From the NCBI GenBank assembly GCA_022496805.1, contig CM040085.1, forward strand, positions 37,167,811-37,231,810: a stretch of DNA of 64,000 bases, given 5' to 3'. The position numbers and the translations under genes were made by a program. Origin of the DNA: Pohlia nutans. Lineage: Eukaryota; Streptophyta; Bryopsida; Bryales; Mniaceae. This document shows, one piece after another, positions 1 through 12,300 of this stretch (its first letter is position 1; every line of letters begins with the position of its first letter). A model generated the notes under the pieces. That model was not told the DNA's origin. It did no database searches and saw only the letters and a program-made list of their open reading frames with translations.

Positions 1-81
1 GTGTCATCAATTGCACGAGAATTCAATATGCTGAGACATGCACAAGAACTAATTGTAATGAAGCTGGGCTTCCTTGTCAAA

Positions 82-321
82 ATGGAAATAACTGTCGAAG
101 TTTTTGGTGTGTTTTAACTTAATGCTTTTTTTTTTCCCAACAAAAGCAGTCGAAGTTCTTGAAAAACAGTCTATCTATACTAGTAATATGTAGTTTTTGT
201 GTCACTCTCATTGTCTGCCCCTTTTAAGAGCACAAGGCTCACGTTTGAAGTATAAAACCTAGGATAAATATTACAGAAAAACTTGTTAAAAATTAGTACA
301 ATTTTTTCCGGACAGAGGGAG
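82..321. mobile_element. Stowaway-like remnant in intron 4 of paralogue 1
   Basis: The right end reads GGACAGAGGGAG followed by TA, the reverse complement of the CTCCCTCTGTCC end typical of Stowaway (Tc1/mariner) MITEs. The paralogous intron (about 19500-19515) has uninterrupted sequence with a TA at the join. The left end is not canonical and about ten flanking bases are missing, so the element looks truncated or the boundary was rearranged. Confidence 0.55.
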
Positions 322-821
322 TAATCTCAATAGAACCCATTACTGTAGAGGTGACAACCAAGCATTGAATATGAAGAGCATGGCTACATCTCACAATCCA
401 ATTCCTGTTTGAGAAATCCTATCATCGAGATTATTGTAGCTTAGTTAATAGCTACTCCGGCACAAATCATTCCAAAAATTGGAAGATGAGAGGTTTTGAA
501 ACTCATTTCCTCAGAAACTTTTGTTGTAGTATGATGAAGATTATCAATGCTTGTAATGTTGAAATGGAAAAATCCAAAAGGGATAATTATTAGGCCTATT
601 AGTGTTCAACGAGCTATTAACTTATGGTATGACTAGTAATCTGAAATTACTTCCGTACGGAAATAACATGGCCATTTCCTTGACTCGACGTATTATTTCT
701 CATAACAAGGTTGTAACTTCACATTACCTAGTTCATGGCACTACACCAATATTTTGTCATCTCTTACAGTGGGGGAATTTTTATTTTTATTTTTATTATT
801 TCTAGTATTTTAATTGCAGAC

Positions 822-3800
822 CTGTCCATAAGAGAGTGCAGCAACAAGCAAGTAGATAGATGTGATGGTGGTTGTAGCAACGCCAATGAAGGCCCCTGAG
901 CGGAAGTGATGAAAATCTGGAATAAAGATAGTCAGAAAGGCTACCCCTCCCACAATGTACTGCCACTGCCGCTTGTTCAGACTTGGGTTTGCATAATAGA
1001 GGTTACTGGAACAACCAAAAGAATAGAATTATTAACCAATCTCTAAAAAAACTATTAGACCAGTCAACATTGAGTGTTTCTCATATTTTAGCTGTAACAA
1101 TGTTTAATGATGTCGCAAAGATGAATCAAGTTTTTCTTTAAAACTCAATCAAAGAACAAGTTTGACTCCTAAAGGACCTAGAAGCTCAAATTGGGCCTTA
1201 TATTAATTTTTTTTAGCAGTTTTGAGTAGGTCCTATATGGACTTCCTATTGTCCAAATTTAAACGTTTTAAAACCAACACATGCAATGTTCTTTAGTGAT
1301 TCCAGTGAAATAAAATTTAGTCCCATCTAAATTATATTTTCTACAATATAATTGATTGTTTTTTTCATTTTGAAACCATGAATCCTTGGGCCTTGAAGGT
1401 TAAAGAATATTTTTGTGGACCTAACGGCAACTTACTGATTGCAAAGGATATTAATTTCTCACCTAGAACCCGCAATAAGGTGAATGACGGCAACCATCAT
1501 AAGTGTCATAGTATTGCAGAACAAGGTGAAACCCAAACCAAATTTGCCAGTTAGACCCCCAATGACTTCATAATACTGCACAATCATCCACATCCTCATT
1601 TAGTTCACAAATGGCACTGCGCCTCCGATATTAACCCCTAACTGCCCAAGCGCCCATTTTTTGGACGATGTACGGATTTCATCCACGTTTTCTCATCTGT
1701 TATGCACTTTTTGCAAGGAAGAAAAATACTACAAAATTCTATGGCAAGATAGCTTCATGCATGTGTGATCCGATTAGAAAGGGGATGATTTGTGAAGTTT
1801 TATGCCTCATTTCATGTTGTAGTGATTCACAAGAAATTTCAAAGATTTTAGTCTAATGTGCTCTTGAAAAAATTAACTCATAAAATTAAGGTACCAAAAA
1901 ATCTCCAAAAATCACTACACTTAGAGTATTACATTTCAACCAATCACAACAAATTTCATCCACAAATTGTCAATATCTTATTCATAATTGAATTACAAAA
2001 TATTTTTGAATTTCAAGTTTCAAATTTTATACAAAATATTGGTGATAGCAATGGCAGACCTAACCGTATAGATAGAATCTAAAATTTATGATGTATTGTA
2101 CTACGTGACCATAGGTGCAATGAAGTGCGTTATGAGTTTTCACATTGCATCCAACATGTGGAATATATAAACTCTTAAGCGTACAAGTAGCCCCGTGGAG
2201 CCATGCTTGGTCGATTTTCAGTCAAACGCTAATTTTCACCTAGTTCGTAATTTCGAATGAAAATGGCCACAACTACGAAAGTGTGGGGGCTATCTTCTAC
2301 TTTCTAATCCGATTTATCATTTGTCAAAATTGTCAAAATTGCATTTTTACAGCACTTTAAAGCTCAAAACTCTAAAATTCCAATATACACTACAAAATAC
2401 GTTTTTCTACCAACTTTCTTTTTATGTAAGCTCAAGAAGCATGCCACCTACACCTTGTTGTTTATCCTATTATTTACATTTTCCCTAAAAATTTCGTACT
2501 ATTCTAAGCATAGATTGTACTATTCATCCATAGATTGTCAATATCTTATTTGTAATTGAATTACAAAATAATTTTAAATTTAATGTTTCAAATTTTATAC
2601 AAAATTATTGGCGATAGCAATCATAGATCTAACCGTATGGATAGAATCCAAAATTCATAATGTACAACTTTTATTCATATATTAAGTTCTAATTATCCTT
2701 CTAGGTTGCATTTTATAATTACATCTTTGCAAAACTTCCGAATTTGGAGAGGGCTCTAGGCATTTAGGGGTTAAGGAGTGCATTTACTTTACCTACTTCG
2801 CAGACTTACCCAATTGCATAGACCTCCAAGATCTCATGAAACCTATAACTTTCATTGCAACTATGTAAATGACAACCGCTGGTAACTACGACCATTATCA
2901 TCTTTAGTCTCAGAGCCACAATTTGTCTGAGTTTTTTACAAATCCTCGGACTAATGTACTGGTATATACTATCCAAATTAGTCAAAGGATATAATAATAA
3001 CATATTATTATTTATTTAGATTATAATATTTTATTTTTCAAACAGCTAAAAGTAGTAATGTTAGACTATTTTATTCATATATGGCATGATAAATTCATAG
3101 TAATTTGGATTTTTTTTATTTTAGTATAGGCTACACTATACCTACTTTACCACAATTACTACAAGTTATCTCAATTACTCCGACTTGAACTTTCTTCTAA
3201 TTCCACAATTAGTCTGAGTTTCCCTTATTAGTCCGAGTCAAACTAAAGAGGATAATGGGTGTAGTCAATGTCATAAAGTCTACCTCTATGGTAATGCTTG
3301 TCAAAATGAATGTTAGAAATTGTGCACACAGCTCTAATTGGGTTTGGATTTGAGGTTCTAATTAGGCGTCTGAAAATTAAAGTGAAAATTTCTTAAGAAT
3401 TTCCCATTCTTTTAATGAATGGAACTGAATGGAACTCCTGACTGAGGGACCAAATCTGCAAAGTGTTTTTTTTTTTCCTTCTAATGCACGTACCTGCACA
3501 ATATATTTCTGGGGGCGAACTTTGCCTTGCAAGTCGAGGCGCGATTTGAATTCCAAGTAGAGCCAAACAAGAAGGTACACGGGCCAGGCACCCAGCAACG
3601 CATATACAAGAATGGCTGAAATTCCCCAAGCATACCCCATTTGTGACAACGAGTAGGGCATCGTGATCAGCACGAATCCAATCTGAAATCAACGCAACCA
3701 GTGAGGCCATCAATGGTAGTAGTGACTGGTGATTTCATTAGTGAAAAGTGGATTGAAGGATACATGAGGTCGTTCTTGTTGACAAGCTTGATATGATGAG

Positions 3801-4675
3801 TGAAGCTTGATAACCCATTTTTTCCCCACCTGAATATGGAAAAATTTACTACATTTCTGTTGTAGAATTGGAGTGATTTGAGACGCTCATCTAAAAGTTC
3901 AGATCCACATCTAGGTCCTAGATCCTAGAGCACTGGAGTGTCACATTTTGTAACATCAGTTGCTAGGATCCTCAAATTTCTTGAGGTCCCAATTTGACTT
4001 CAGAAGACGTTTTGGCAATCAGTGCACTCGAGGCTGGTCCACTGAACTCTCTATTATCACACGTACATTCCCGTATCTGACGAGAATCTTTGCTATTGTG
4101 ATCGGACACTTTTCAAATGCCAAGTTCTGAACTCATGCATGTAGGGTACCAAAAGTGTGACATAAAAAAGTACGATATTGTTCTAGATAGAGGACTCCAT
4201 GGGCTCTGCCACGAGTGTATTTTGCTTATGAATACAGCCCATCATGAGGAAAAATAAATAGTGATTCAATCCCGACTGCTGGGAACTGGGAATCATTTAA
4301 TGCATTTTGTTTCTTGCGATACCCTTCCAGATTTTCTCAAAGATCATCCCTAAAAACAGTAGAAAGTACCCCAAATGAAGAGCTGGGAGCTCAACCACTC
4401 TCAAAACAAATGCACAGCTGGGAATGCTCTAAAAGTCAATCGCCATTGAAATCATGAACACTAGGTTTGGTGTCCTCGATTTATTATAATCTCTCCATCA
4501 AATGAAGAAGCAGTAAGTTAATTACCTGAGCAGCAGCAACAATAAGCCACGCATCAAACACGGTGGAATGGTCGTCCCACAACGCCGATAACCTCCCTTT
4601 GCTCTGTATTCCATAACTACTTCCATATGCAGCTCCAGGCGCTATGGCCACTGCCGAGTCTTCCATTGTGTCCAT
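822..4675 (-). CDS. AUX/LAX-like auxin influx carrier, paralogue 1 (exons 1-4, runs off left edge)
   Basis: Predicted plasma-membrane auxin/proton symporter of the AUX/LAX branch of the amino acid/auxin permease family. Visible exons: 1, 4526-4675 (50 codons, start ATG at 4675); 2, 3494-3682 (63 codons); 3, 1463-1575; 4, 822-1005. All have GT donors and AG acceptors and join in frame without a stop. Exon 2 carries the family core TMPYSLSQMGYAWG; exon 4 reads NLYYANPSLNKRQW and ends YGQ, the family's exon end. Exon 5 should lie just left of base 1, because bases 1-80 match the end of the corresponding intron of the plus-strand paralogue. Intron 2 is about 1.9 kb here against 0.36 kb in the paralogue because it has taken up two elements (1635-2770 and 2877-3268). 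The reading frame is intact wherever visible, so I treat it as a gene, but its 3' half cannot be judged. Confidence 0.88.
1635..2770. mobile_element. TTAA-target element 1 (1,136 bp) in intron 2 of paralogue 1
   Basis: Ends are CCCCTAACTGCCC and, reversed, CCCCTAAATGCC, flanked on both sides by TTAA (1631-1634, 2771-2774). The other paralogue has no such sequence. The interior holds two degenerate copies of a block containing the words ATAGAATC and ATTGGTGATAGCAAT, also found in the shorter relatives at 25173, 38459, 39098 and 41074, so this copy looks composite. No long open frame: nonautonomous. Confidence 0.75.
2877..3268. mobile_element. Foldback MITE, ACTACACCCATTATCATC family
   Basis: Left end ACTACGACCATTATCATC and right end GATAATGGGTGTAGT are imperfect inverted repeats. 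Further inverted blocks GGACTAAT / ATTAGTCCGAG lie inside. The same family is at 7996-8341 and 48190-48535. It sits in intron 2 of paralogue 1 and is absent from paralogue 2. Confidence 0.65.
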
Positions 4676-5034
4676 CAATCTCCTGAACCCAAACCCCCCA
4701 AATTCAATTCAAGCCCATCCTTTGTCACACATTTGAAAGATGCAAACGAAATTATAGCAGCTCCCTCAAAACTCAGAAATGCAAAACTTACAATTTCCGA
4801 CACAGGTTAACCAAAACTCAATTTCAGAGTCACTGAAACTTAGCATGCATCATCCATGTTCAAACCACGGAGTAATCCCGGAATTCTAATGCATAAGTAT
4901 CTGACTTGCTCTGACCCTGCAGGTTAGTCACTTTCTTATACCCTACAGCCAGATGCTACACTTAGCTCAACTACAATACTGTACGTTGTTCCTAGTCATG
5001 GATCTTTGTTGACTGAAATCTTTACTGTCCGTAA

Positions 5035-5195
5035 GGGCTAGTTTAGACTACGGTGGAGAAGTCCACCAGCCAAGAATTTTAGGAGCAATATGATTGGAGC
5101 AAGTTTTGTTCTTCACCGGTTTGCTCCAATTGTATTGCTTCATTTCCTTATAATTCTTGATCCATGGACTTCTCCACCATAGTCTAAACCGGTCC
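5035..5195. mobile_element. Short MITE with GGGCTAGTTTAGACTA ends
   Basis: The left end GTTTAGACTACGGTGGAGAA and the right end TTCTCCACCATAGTCTAAAC form inverted repeats of about 25 bases in a 160-bp unit. Flanks are TAA and TAC, so a 3-bp target duplication of PIF/Harbinger type is possible but imperfect. It lies about 360 bp upstream of the paralogue 1 start codon. No second copy seen. Confidence 0.55.
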
Positions 5196-5439
5196 TACGC
5201 CTTGGAGGAGAAATCGTGTTCATGAAGGCCTCGAGTTCGTGTATAGCTCCGGTCAAAGATGCGGGTATGTTTGAATATATAGAATTTTACTATTGGCCAA
5301 CACTCATGTACTATTGGATGACACTCAAGTCAAAGACTGTGAATGAAAGTGATTCTAAATGTGGTAGATTGTGTTTGAGAGGGATTTGGGATGCAGACAT
5401 AATGGTGGAACTGAACCAATCTGAGGGCGTTTTGAATCA

Positions 5440-5765
5440 ACCGTTTTTCTTCTAATAGTCCCTTTTCTCTTTGGAGGACTTTGCGGCTCTAAGGGAAATT
5501 TTAATAGTAGAGGGTATTTTCCATCTTAACCCTTAATGGACATTCTGGGCCCCACGGGCTTACTTTTTTTGGGAGAATCTTGCTCATAACTTCTACTCCG
5601 TTGAACCAACTGGGGTCTTATAAATGCCAAAAAATTCATATTTAAGGCATCTATACTTCTTTAGAATAGAACCAAAGTACATTAAAAAGTGAATCATGCT
5701 TAAAATGGAGTTTAAATGATATTTTGGGTGTGGGAATTAGGAAAGCCATATCTTTTAAGGGTTAA
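5440..5765. repeat. Segment shared with 24850-25172
   Basis: The stretch starting TAGTCCCTTTTCTCTTTGGA and running to the TTTTAAGGGTTAAC at 5755 reappears with scattered mismatches at 24850-25172. There it is broken by a TTAA-target element exactly where this copy reads TTTTAAGGG. No coding potential is evident. Confidence 0.7.
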
Positions 5766-6063
5766 CATCACAAACTTAGGAAGTCATGTTTTTGCAATGT
5801 TTTACGTATGTTGTTGAGGTGAACAGGGGTGATTACGTTCGACATACATTTTACATATGTTTAGCATAGAAAAGACATACGAAGTACATATTACAAACAT
5901 GTAAATTTTATGATGATGTGTTTTTTTATGTTTGTAATATGTCGTTCGTACGTTTATTTATACAATAAACATACATAAAATGTATGTCAAACGTAATCAC
6001 CCCTGTTCATTTCAACAACATACGTAAAACATTGAAAAAACATGACTAGCCAAGTTTGTGATG
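5766..6063. mobile_element. Foldback element with ~110-bp terminal inverted repeats (copy A)
   Basis: The first ~110 bases and the last ~110 bases are near-perfect inverted repeats (for example ACGTATGTTGTTGAGGTGAA against TTCATTTCAACAACATACGT), ends CATCACAAAC / GTTTGTGATG. A transcript would fold into one long hairpin. Copy B has the same element at 46058-46355. The superfamily is not clear because the target duplication cannot be separated from the repeats. Confidence 0.8.
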
Positions 6064-7026
6064 AATCCGTAATGCATGCAACAACCTCAATGTGATCTAC
6101 TATTTCTCACTCCCACGTTTGTACAGTACAGGAAATTATTTTCCAATCTTTCGCACAAGATAAAATTCTGAAATTTTTACAGCAACATGTCTTGTAAGTC
6201 TTATAAGGCTGACAAAAGAAATTGGCCCCATTGAACACGTTATGCTACAGTAAACGCCACCTATATGCGAATGTGCGTAGTCGACATGCTTTCTTATTGG
6301 TGAAGGGTATGTTTGTGACACAGGGTTTTCTGTCCCTAAAGGTCCTTTATGATTGGCTCGTATGCTTTTGCTTCCAGTTGTGCGGGATTTTATGCTTCAT
6401 TTTGTGGAATGTGCATCCTCAGGTGCCTTGTCCTTCACTCCAACATAAAGGAAAGCAGAGTAAGTGCCGGTGCTGGTGTCTAAAGTAGACATGCCAGTGA
6501 CCGCAGAGGCAATACTCAAATCCTTCCCTACGACAATGTAGAAACTTACACCGTCACAAATTTTGAAAGATAGTGGTATGTCAAGTTGGGATTTACCTTG
6601 AAAAATTCACACTCAAAAATGTTTTGTACATTAACTTTTATTGCACGTCAAACACATTGGGTACGATTTTTAATGGAAATTCACTTGGAGCCCTTCACCA
6701 CATGGCATGCGGTGTACAGCGGTACGGTGGTACCTAGCATTTCTATTGAAATTGTGCAGTAAAACTGTGCAGTCACTAGCATATCTACTATGATTGGAAC
6801 TGTGCGGTCATTGGAACTATGCGGTCATTGGCATCTCTACTATACACTATTATTATGCTCACTTTACTTCATTACTTTGACAATACTAATGGAGTCATCC
6901 TACTGAGGGTCTTTTTTTCCTCCTCCAAACAACCTCTGGTTGGCGTTTAGTTTCAGTGACATGATAACATGATGAAGAGGCTATTGCGTGGTGCGGGATT
7001 GGGATGCGTGGTGCGGAATTGGCATT

Positions 7027-7094
7027 ACACTTTAGGGTTTAGGGTTCAATGGGATTTGGGATTTGGGGATTTAGGGTTTAGAATTTGGGGTTTA
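7027..7094 (+). repeat. Degenerate telomere-type repeat
   Basis: TTTAGGGTTTAGGG followed by decayed units (GGGATTTGGGATTT and similar). Equivalent tracts lie at 47310-47374 and 40342-40393, so the tract is part of the triplicated segment and not a chromosome end. Confidence 0.6.
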
Positions 7095-7456
7095 GAGCAT
7101 TCTCATTGTTGCCCACGACTGCTCCTGTGAGGGGTTATTACAAGCTTGCCTTCCTTTGGCCGCCCCACTTTTAGGATGCGGCCTCTTCCAAAGCAACTCT
7201 TCACTTTGGACCTTTGAGTGTCAAATGATCTCTTCCCCGCACCCAAAACACCGTCCCAAAAACATGGTTGTCAGGATAATTGGACGAGGCTTCGTGGCGC
7301 TATCCGGCTGGTGGGCTTGCCAACATTACGGGCAGGTTGGAGCCCGCAACAACTTGAATGGTGGGAGAGGCCGCCAATATTCGGAGCCCGTTCAATATTT
7401 GGAGCCCTTGATCACCATCCCAAGATGTATTTTCCCGTGCAACAGTGGAAATGCTC
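7095..7456. mobile_element. PIF/Harbinger-like MITE, GAGCATTCTCATTG ends (362 bp)
   Basis: Left end GAGCATTCTCATTGTTGCCC, right end CAACAGTGGAAATGCTC, flanked by TTA on both sides, the usual PIF/Harbinger target duplication. Present in copies A, B (from 47375) and C (from about 40393), so it is the oldest datable insertion in the segment. Confidence 0.7.
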
Positions 7457-7459
7457 TTA

Positions 7460-7750
7460 GAGCATTCACACCCATGCATGCTAGAGCTGATTCGTTAAAA
7501 TTATTCATCTACATTTGAAGAGCCCTTGCACTTACACTCCCCCTCCCTTGCACGCCCCTCACACATCAAAAGTGCACATCAAATAGTCAATGGACCAATC
7601 ACAAGGATATAGTCAATTAAATAGTGATTTGAAGGGCCATTTCTAACACGCTAGGATTGATTGTCAAGAGGCATTTATGAAGGGCCCTTGGCACTTTTCA
7701 TCTAGTTCTTGAGTGTGAGAGACTCTGGGAGGACATGGGTGGCCATGCTC
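7460..7750. mobile_element. PIF/Harbinger-like MITE abutting the previous one (291 bp)
   Basis: Begins GAGCATTCACACCCATGC and ends GGGTGGCCATGCTC; it shares the TTA at 7457-7459 with its neighbour and is followed by TTA at 7751-7753. Copy C continues directly from the first MITE's end through a single TTA into the following sequence (near 41034), an empty site that confirms the 3-bp duplication. Copy B has the filled state. Confidence 0.75.
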
Positions 7751-7995
7751 TTAGGGTTTATAGTTTGAGATTTAGGAAATATTTTTGTTAATGCTGACGA
7801 CTATTCATTGAATATTCAGGGAATATATTGCAGCCCGCACCAGCACCTTGCAGTAGTACAAGTCAAGTCATTCTTAGTCCACAAGTATCATGCACAGCAA
7901 GAAGGAAAATATCGTCTGTGCACACATTTGCCACACAAACTGTTATATATTGCAACGGTGTAGAGAAGTCTTGATTGCGATAGACTTTTGACCAT

Positions 7996-8341
7996 ACTAC
8001 ACCCATTATCATCTTAGTCTGACTCGGACTAAGAAAGAAAACTTGGATTAATTATGGAATTGAGATAACTCATAATAATTGTTGTAATGTAGGTATAGTG
8101 TGGCCTATAAAAAAAAATTATCCAAATTACTATGAATTTATCATGCCAAATATGAATAAAATATTCTGAAATTAATATATTTAGTAGTTTGACAGTAAAG
8201 TATTATAATCTAAATATAATAATAATATTTTATTATATCCTTGGACTAATTTGAATAGTACATACAGGAATTAGTCCGAGGATTTGTATAAAAAATTGGA
8301 CTAATTGTGGGTCTCGCACTAAAAATGACGATGGGTGTAGT
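7996..8341. mobile_element. Foldback MITE, ACTACACCCATTATCATC family (copy A)
   Basis: Ends ACTACACCCATTATCATC and GACGATGGGTGTAGT, with an inner inverted pair built on GGACTAAT. The A and B copies agree closely. In copy C the site reads TACTCCTGTAGT (around 41892-41904), the size expected of an excision or deletion scar. Confidence 0.75.
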
Positions 8342-8589
8342 TATATGCAGCATGCAAGAATGTTTATGACTTTTGTTGTCTTTGCCCCACTAAGGGAGAG
8401 ACTACTAAAATACTTCGTTTTCAAGGAGTTACATGGCTGAATAATATAAACAAGCCGTAGAAGTAAATCTAGAATAAATATTAAGGCAGAGACTACGCGA
8501 CTAGCCGCTTGTTCATCCTTGTAATGAGAGTGAAACATCCTCACATTGTTGGAATCATCCTTGGGGTCGCCACCATTAAGAAATATCAC
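8341..8589 (-). pseudogene. Unrecognised coding-like fragment (copy A)
   Basis: An 82-residue open stretch beginning near FLNGGDPKDDSNN and containing the hydrophobic segment SALIFILDLLLRLVYI. Copy B (48536-48784) keeps the same frame with a handful of changes, copy C keeps only its first part (about 41935-42005), and a diverged piece lies in the last intron of the plus-strand carrier (21597-21745, also minus strand). Four copies in one frame suggest a once-coding exon. I do not recognise the family. No start codon context is convincing, so I call it a fragment. Confidence 0.35.
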
Positions 8590-9239
8590 GACGTCTTTGC
8601 TAACTTTTGAAAAATACCTATGTCAAAGTTCATCAACTTGGCAGCATCAACCGACATAACATTCAGTAGCCTTCATACCCACTGCCTTTCCTTCATGCAC
8701 TTTGCTCATCACCTTGAACCCTCCACCTGTCCACTTAAGGTAGGGACACCCATTCCCGTGACTGCACCCGTTCCCGTTTGCATACAGGACACTTGAATCT
8801 GGGTGTCTCCGATCATGGGTGGATCAGGGTACACCGGCGCTTGAGAACATATATTTCAAGAAGCAGTTAGGGTGTAATAGCAGCCGGCGCCCACCAAAAA
8901 GTCACGCTGACATGCGTGAAAGATGGCGGGAGCTACGTGCATCAAGAAACAGAATGACAACCACGAGATCTGGTTTGCGGCGTTTTTTTGTGGCAGCAAC
9001 GTGGTTCACGATTTAATGCTATGGCGACTTCTAGAAGACGGTTCGGTATGATTTCTAAACTGTAATGCAAGTGTCAACTTTGGTGTAATCACAACCTGCT
9101 AATCTTGGAGATGTGTCAGTTTCGAAATGGAATGTGGACATTCTGCGCATGTTTGAGCAGAGAGATATTTGTCCTATAAATTTCGACGTTGTTTTTCAAG
9201 CTTCCAGCACCGGCCTTCTTCTCATATGATCGTCGATGA

Positions 9240-9310
9240 GCAATTCACTATTCACTGAATCGCTGATCCACTCATTCACTGATTCCTTGATTCACTGAAT
9301 CACTGATTCG
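9240..9310 (+). repeat. CACTGATTC microrepeat
   Basis: Run of CACTGAATC, CACTGATTC and TCATTCACTGATTCC variants, shared with copy B at 49573-49640. Low-complexity, no function evident. Confidence 0.6.
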
Positions 9311-12300
9311 ATGTATCACCAGAGGAAGGGTATATACCGTCAAGCTGCCAGAGAAGTTGAGCAGCGGGAAATGGAACGTTCAGGTAACTAACTCTGAATT
9401 CGTCTATACATTTGGATTTCTTCATATCAAACAGTCCTTAAAAATTACAAGAAGCTGGAATATGTTCATGGAGCAGCTAGCTGGAGAGGGAAATAGACGG
9501 ATTCAGTTACTAGTGAGCAAGAATTTTTTCAGAGGTGATAGATGACAAGCCCCTTGTCATGGTTCTGTAGCAAGCATGAGTAAGAGGTACCCCTAGAGCC
9601 TCTCTTTTTGTCTCTAGAATACAGTTCTTTTATGCACATCTTAAAATTTAAGGAAGCTTCAAGACAGATAGTAGAATCTATCAGTAGAAAATAGAAATCA
9701 TATCCCACATTTGTGAACGTTTTTCTCAGTTTTTGAATTGATTTCTTTGTCTTTATTTTTTGAGAAATCTGGATGTGAATGACTGCTCTTTGAACATTGA
9801 CTTGCAGGTCTAAATGGCTTGTGGTCTAAAAGACTGTAAACACAGCGTTTTTTATGCTCACTCATTGCCTTTGTCTTATGTATATCCTGCCTGTTTTACC
9901 TATTTGAGAAAAACAGCCCTTTGTTTTGTTTGTGCTGATGGGTTGAAAGAATGGGCAGGGTTTCACAAAAGCCTATCTGAATGTTGAGAAAACGTATGTT
10001 GCGCTGTCATGTGGTTAACTATGGCCTTTAAATTGCAGTGTCTTTTTTTGTTGAGGTTGACAATGATGGAAATTAGGTGGTGATCAGGGCTCCAACTTCA
10101 AGGCATGACAAATTTTTCTAGTTGCAGGCCACGGAAAGTACTAAGGTTCAAGTGCCTTTAGCACAGCAAGTGGCGGGGTTCAGTTGCGACTGCATGAGGG
10201 GGTCTTGGCAAGCGGATAAGAATGTGATGACGCATCGGATTGTGGTGCAGTGGACGTTAGCTTCAGTTGTCATTGCAAGTGTTTCTCAAAGTTCTTGTTG
10301 CCCGGTCAAAGGTGCAAGTTAGACGGTAGTAGGTTCACTTAGGAGTATTTGTAGATGCTGGCTTTGGTGCCTTATGATGCTAGGCTGTGCAGTTTTCAAG
10401 AAACTTTGCTATTATAATATGGTACATTTTATGGCAGAAGTTGCTTCTCCAAGTCACAGAATCAGGGCCATTTAGATACAGTCAAATGTGCAAACCAATT
10501 TCTGGCTTTGATTATCGAGAACGTACACAAATTTTGCAATAACATGACTTTGTTGATACATTCTAGATTCATATCTAATTGCCCTTCCCCTCGTATAATC
10601 GCCTACCTGTCACAATGTACAAATTAACGGAGCATTCTTGTGAACCAGGGATGAAACTTTTGAGAGCACCTATTTTTGAGCAATTTTCTTTTATCTCCAA
10701 TTTATCAGTTTCAGTGTCCGACACATCTACTATTTTGGGTTCTCACCCCCTCTTTCTGCAAATTGAGGTTTACCAAGCCTTGTTTGAAAGACTTTGCAGA
10801 TAACTCTATTAAAACTTTCTTGAATTTAAGGGCCGCTTTTATATATGAAGCTGCTCAAGGCTATTTTGATGTATAAGAGGGCTCAAATCCTCAATTTTGA
10901 TTGGTCCAAATCCCCACCTCTAATTGGTCCAAATCCCAAAATTAGTCCCAACCCCTTCACACCGAGACTTGAGGCCAAAATTTCAAAACCAAAATTTTAA
11001 TTAAAACCGACAAGATTTGACACAGCCCCAACTCGAAGAATTGGGTGTACTACCAAAAATGGAAGGGCAATTTGTGGCCTTGGGGCTGTTTCTAGATTTC
11101 AATAAAATACTATTTTTTGTTAATGTTTTTTTCCCTAGCAATCAACACCTTTGAATTGTGGGATATAGATTGAAATTTTCAAGAATTTATACAATAGTCC
11201 TCACTCTTTGGCCCCAATGCCAATCTACATAGAAGAAATGGCCTCCATTATAATCTTGTTATATTGAGTACTTGAGGCCAGCCGTAAGGCTAATAATTAT
11301 GGATTGAAATTTGGTTGAATTGAATCAGTCCAAAGCAAAAACGGCCTCTACTTCATATGTAAAGCGGTCCTAAAGATAATTCTATTATGTTCAATAAAAA
11401 TTTTAAACCTCCCAAATCTTGAAGATTATCTAGTCATTCCATGAGCTTTTTGTTGTAGTTTTGAAAAACTAACCAATGACTACAAGTCTTCATTCTTAGG
11501 GCATGTTTCTATGCACAAGCCAACTTGTCGTTGACTAAAGGGTTGGGTGGCTTTTATGCTTCTTTTAAGAACCCATCCCACCATAAACCTTGTTGGGTTG
11601 TACTACATGTATTTGCAAAATCTCTGAAAAAATAAATAGATTGGAAGACCCGAGGTTGACTAGGAATGAAGCCAATATTGTGCCATGTGTCTTAAAGGTG
11701 AATCCGTGCATCATTGCAAAGGCTTTTTTTTTTAGTTAAATGTACTTTCTGAACAAGCCTTGATGCCTGGTATGATATTTTTTTGCATACTGTACATGTT
11801 ACTACACTGAATAAGGGTATTAGGGGGACCCATACTAATTTATCGACATTTCACATTATATAAATATTTGTCATTACTGTACAAAAGCATAGTAATTTTC
11901 TCTCTAATTTTTTGTTCCTCCTAATACCCTAATTCAGTGTAATAGAATGTCGTAGTTACAATTCCTAATTGACATAACGTTCTTCATACCTTGTTGGACC
12001 ACACCCTTTACACTGTAGTAGCAATGTAGAGAAACTACTAATAGAATAATTCAACTCTCCAACCCTCTTTGCTTGGCCCAGTTGAAGTTAGAAAAAATTC
12101 TCTGCAGTTCCTTCGATCCCCTGACAGATGCTTGAGATTCAGAGGTGAACAGGAAGGGGGCTGAAATCTATGTTATGGTGGAAATTAGGCCAATTTGCAC
12201 ATAGGTCCATGGGGTGGGGTGGACATGGTTGCACGCAATTTAATTTTTGAAGGTATTTGGAGATATTTTCTACAATTTGCACATGAATCCATGGGGGTAT

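Larger units (their letters stand above)
1..4985 (-). repeat. Left arm of inverted gene duplication
   Basis: This arm aligns in reverse complement to about 16200-19630, including introns, exons 1-4 and roughly 300 bases upstream of the start codon (for example 4850-4930 against 16325-16430, and 1-80 against 19510-19595). Gaps in the alignment are mobile-element insertions on one side. The arms flank 11 kb of unrelated DNA, so the genes are divergently transcribed. Confidence 0.85.

Noticed and set aside
7027..7094. Chromosome end (telomere)
   Set aside because: Only a few TTTAGGG units, and the tract is repeated three times within larger internal duplications.
9311..9383. Short exon-like frame MYHQRKGIYRQAAREVEQRE ending at a GT
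   Set aside because: The ATG is CTG in copy B, and joining to the next AG gives an early stop; not enough to call a gene.
10122..10322. 66-codon open frame identical in copies A and B
   Set aside because: It starts with TTG directly at an intron-like TTGCAG, has no ATG, and identity is expected because the two copies are nearly identical throughout.
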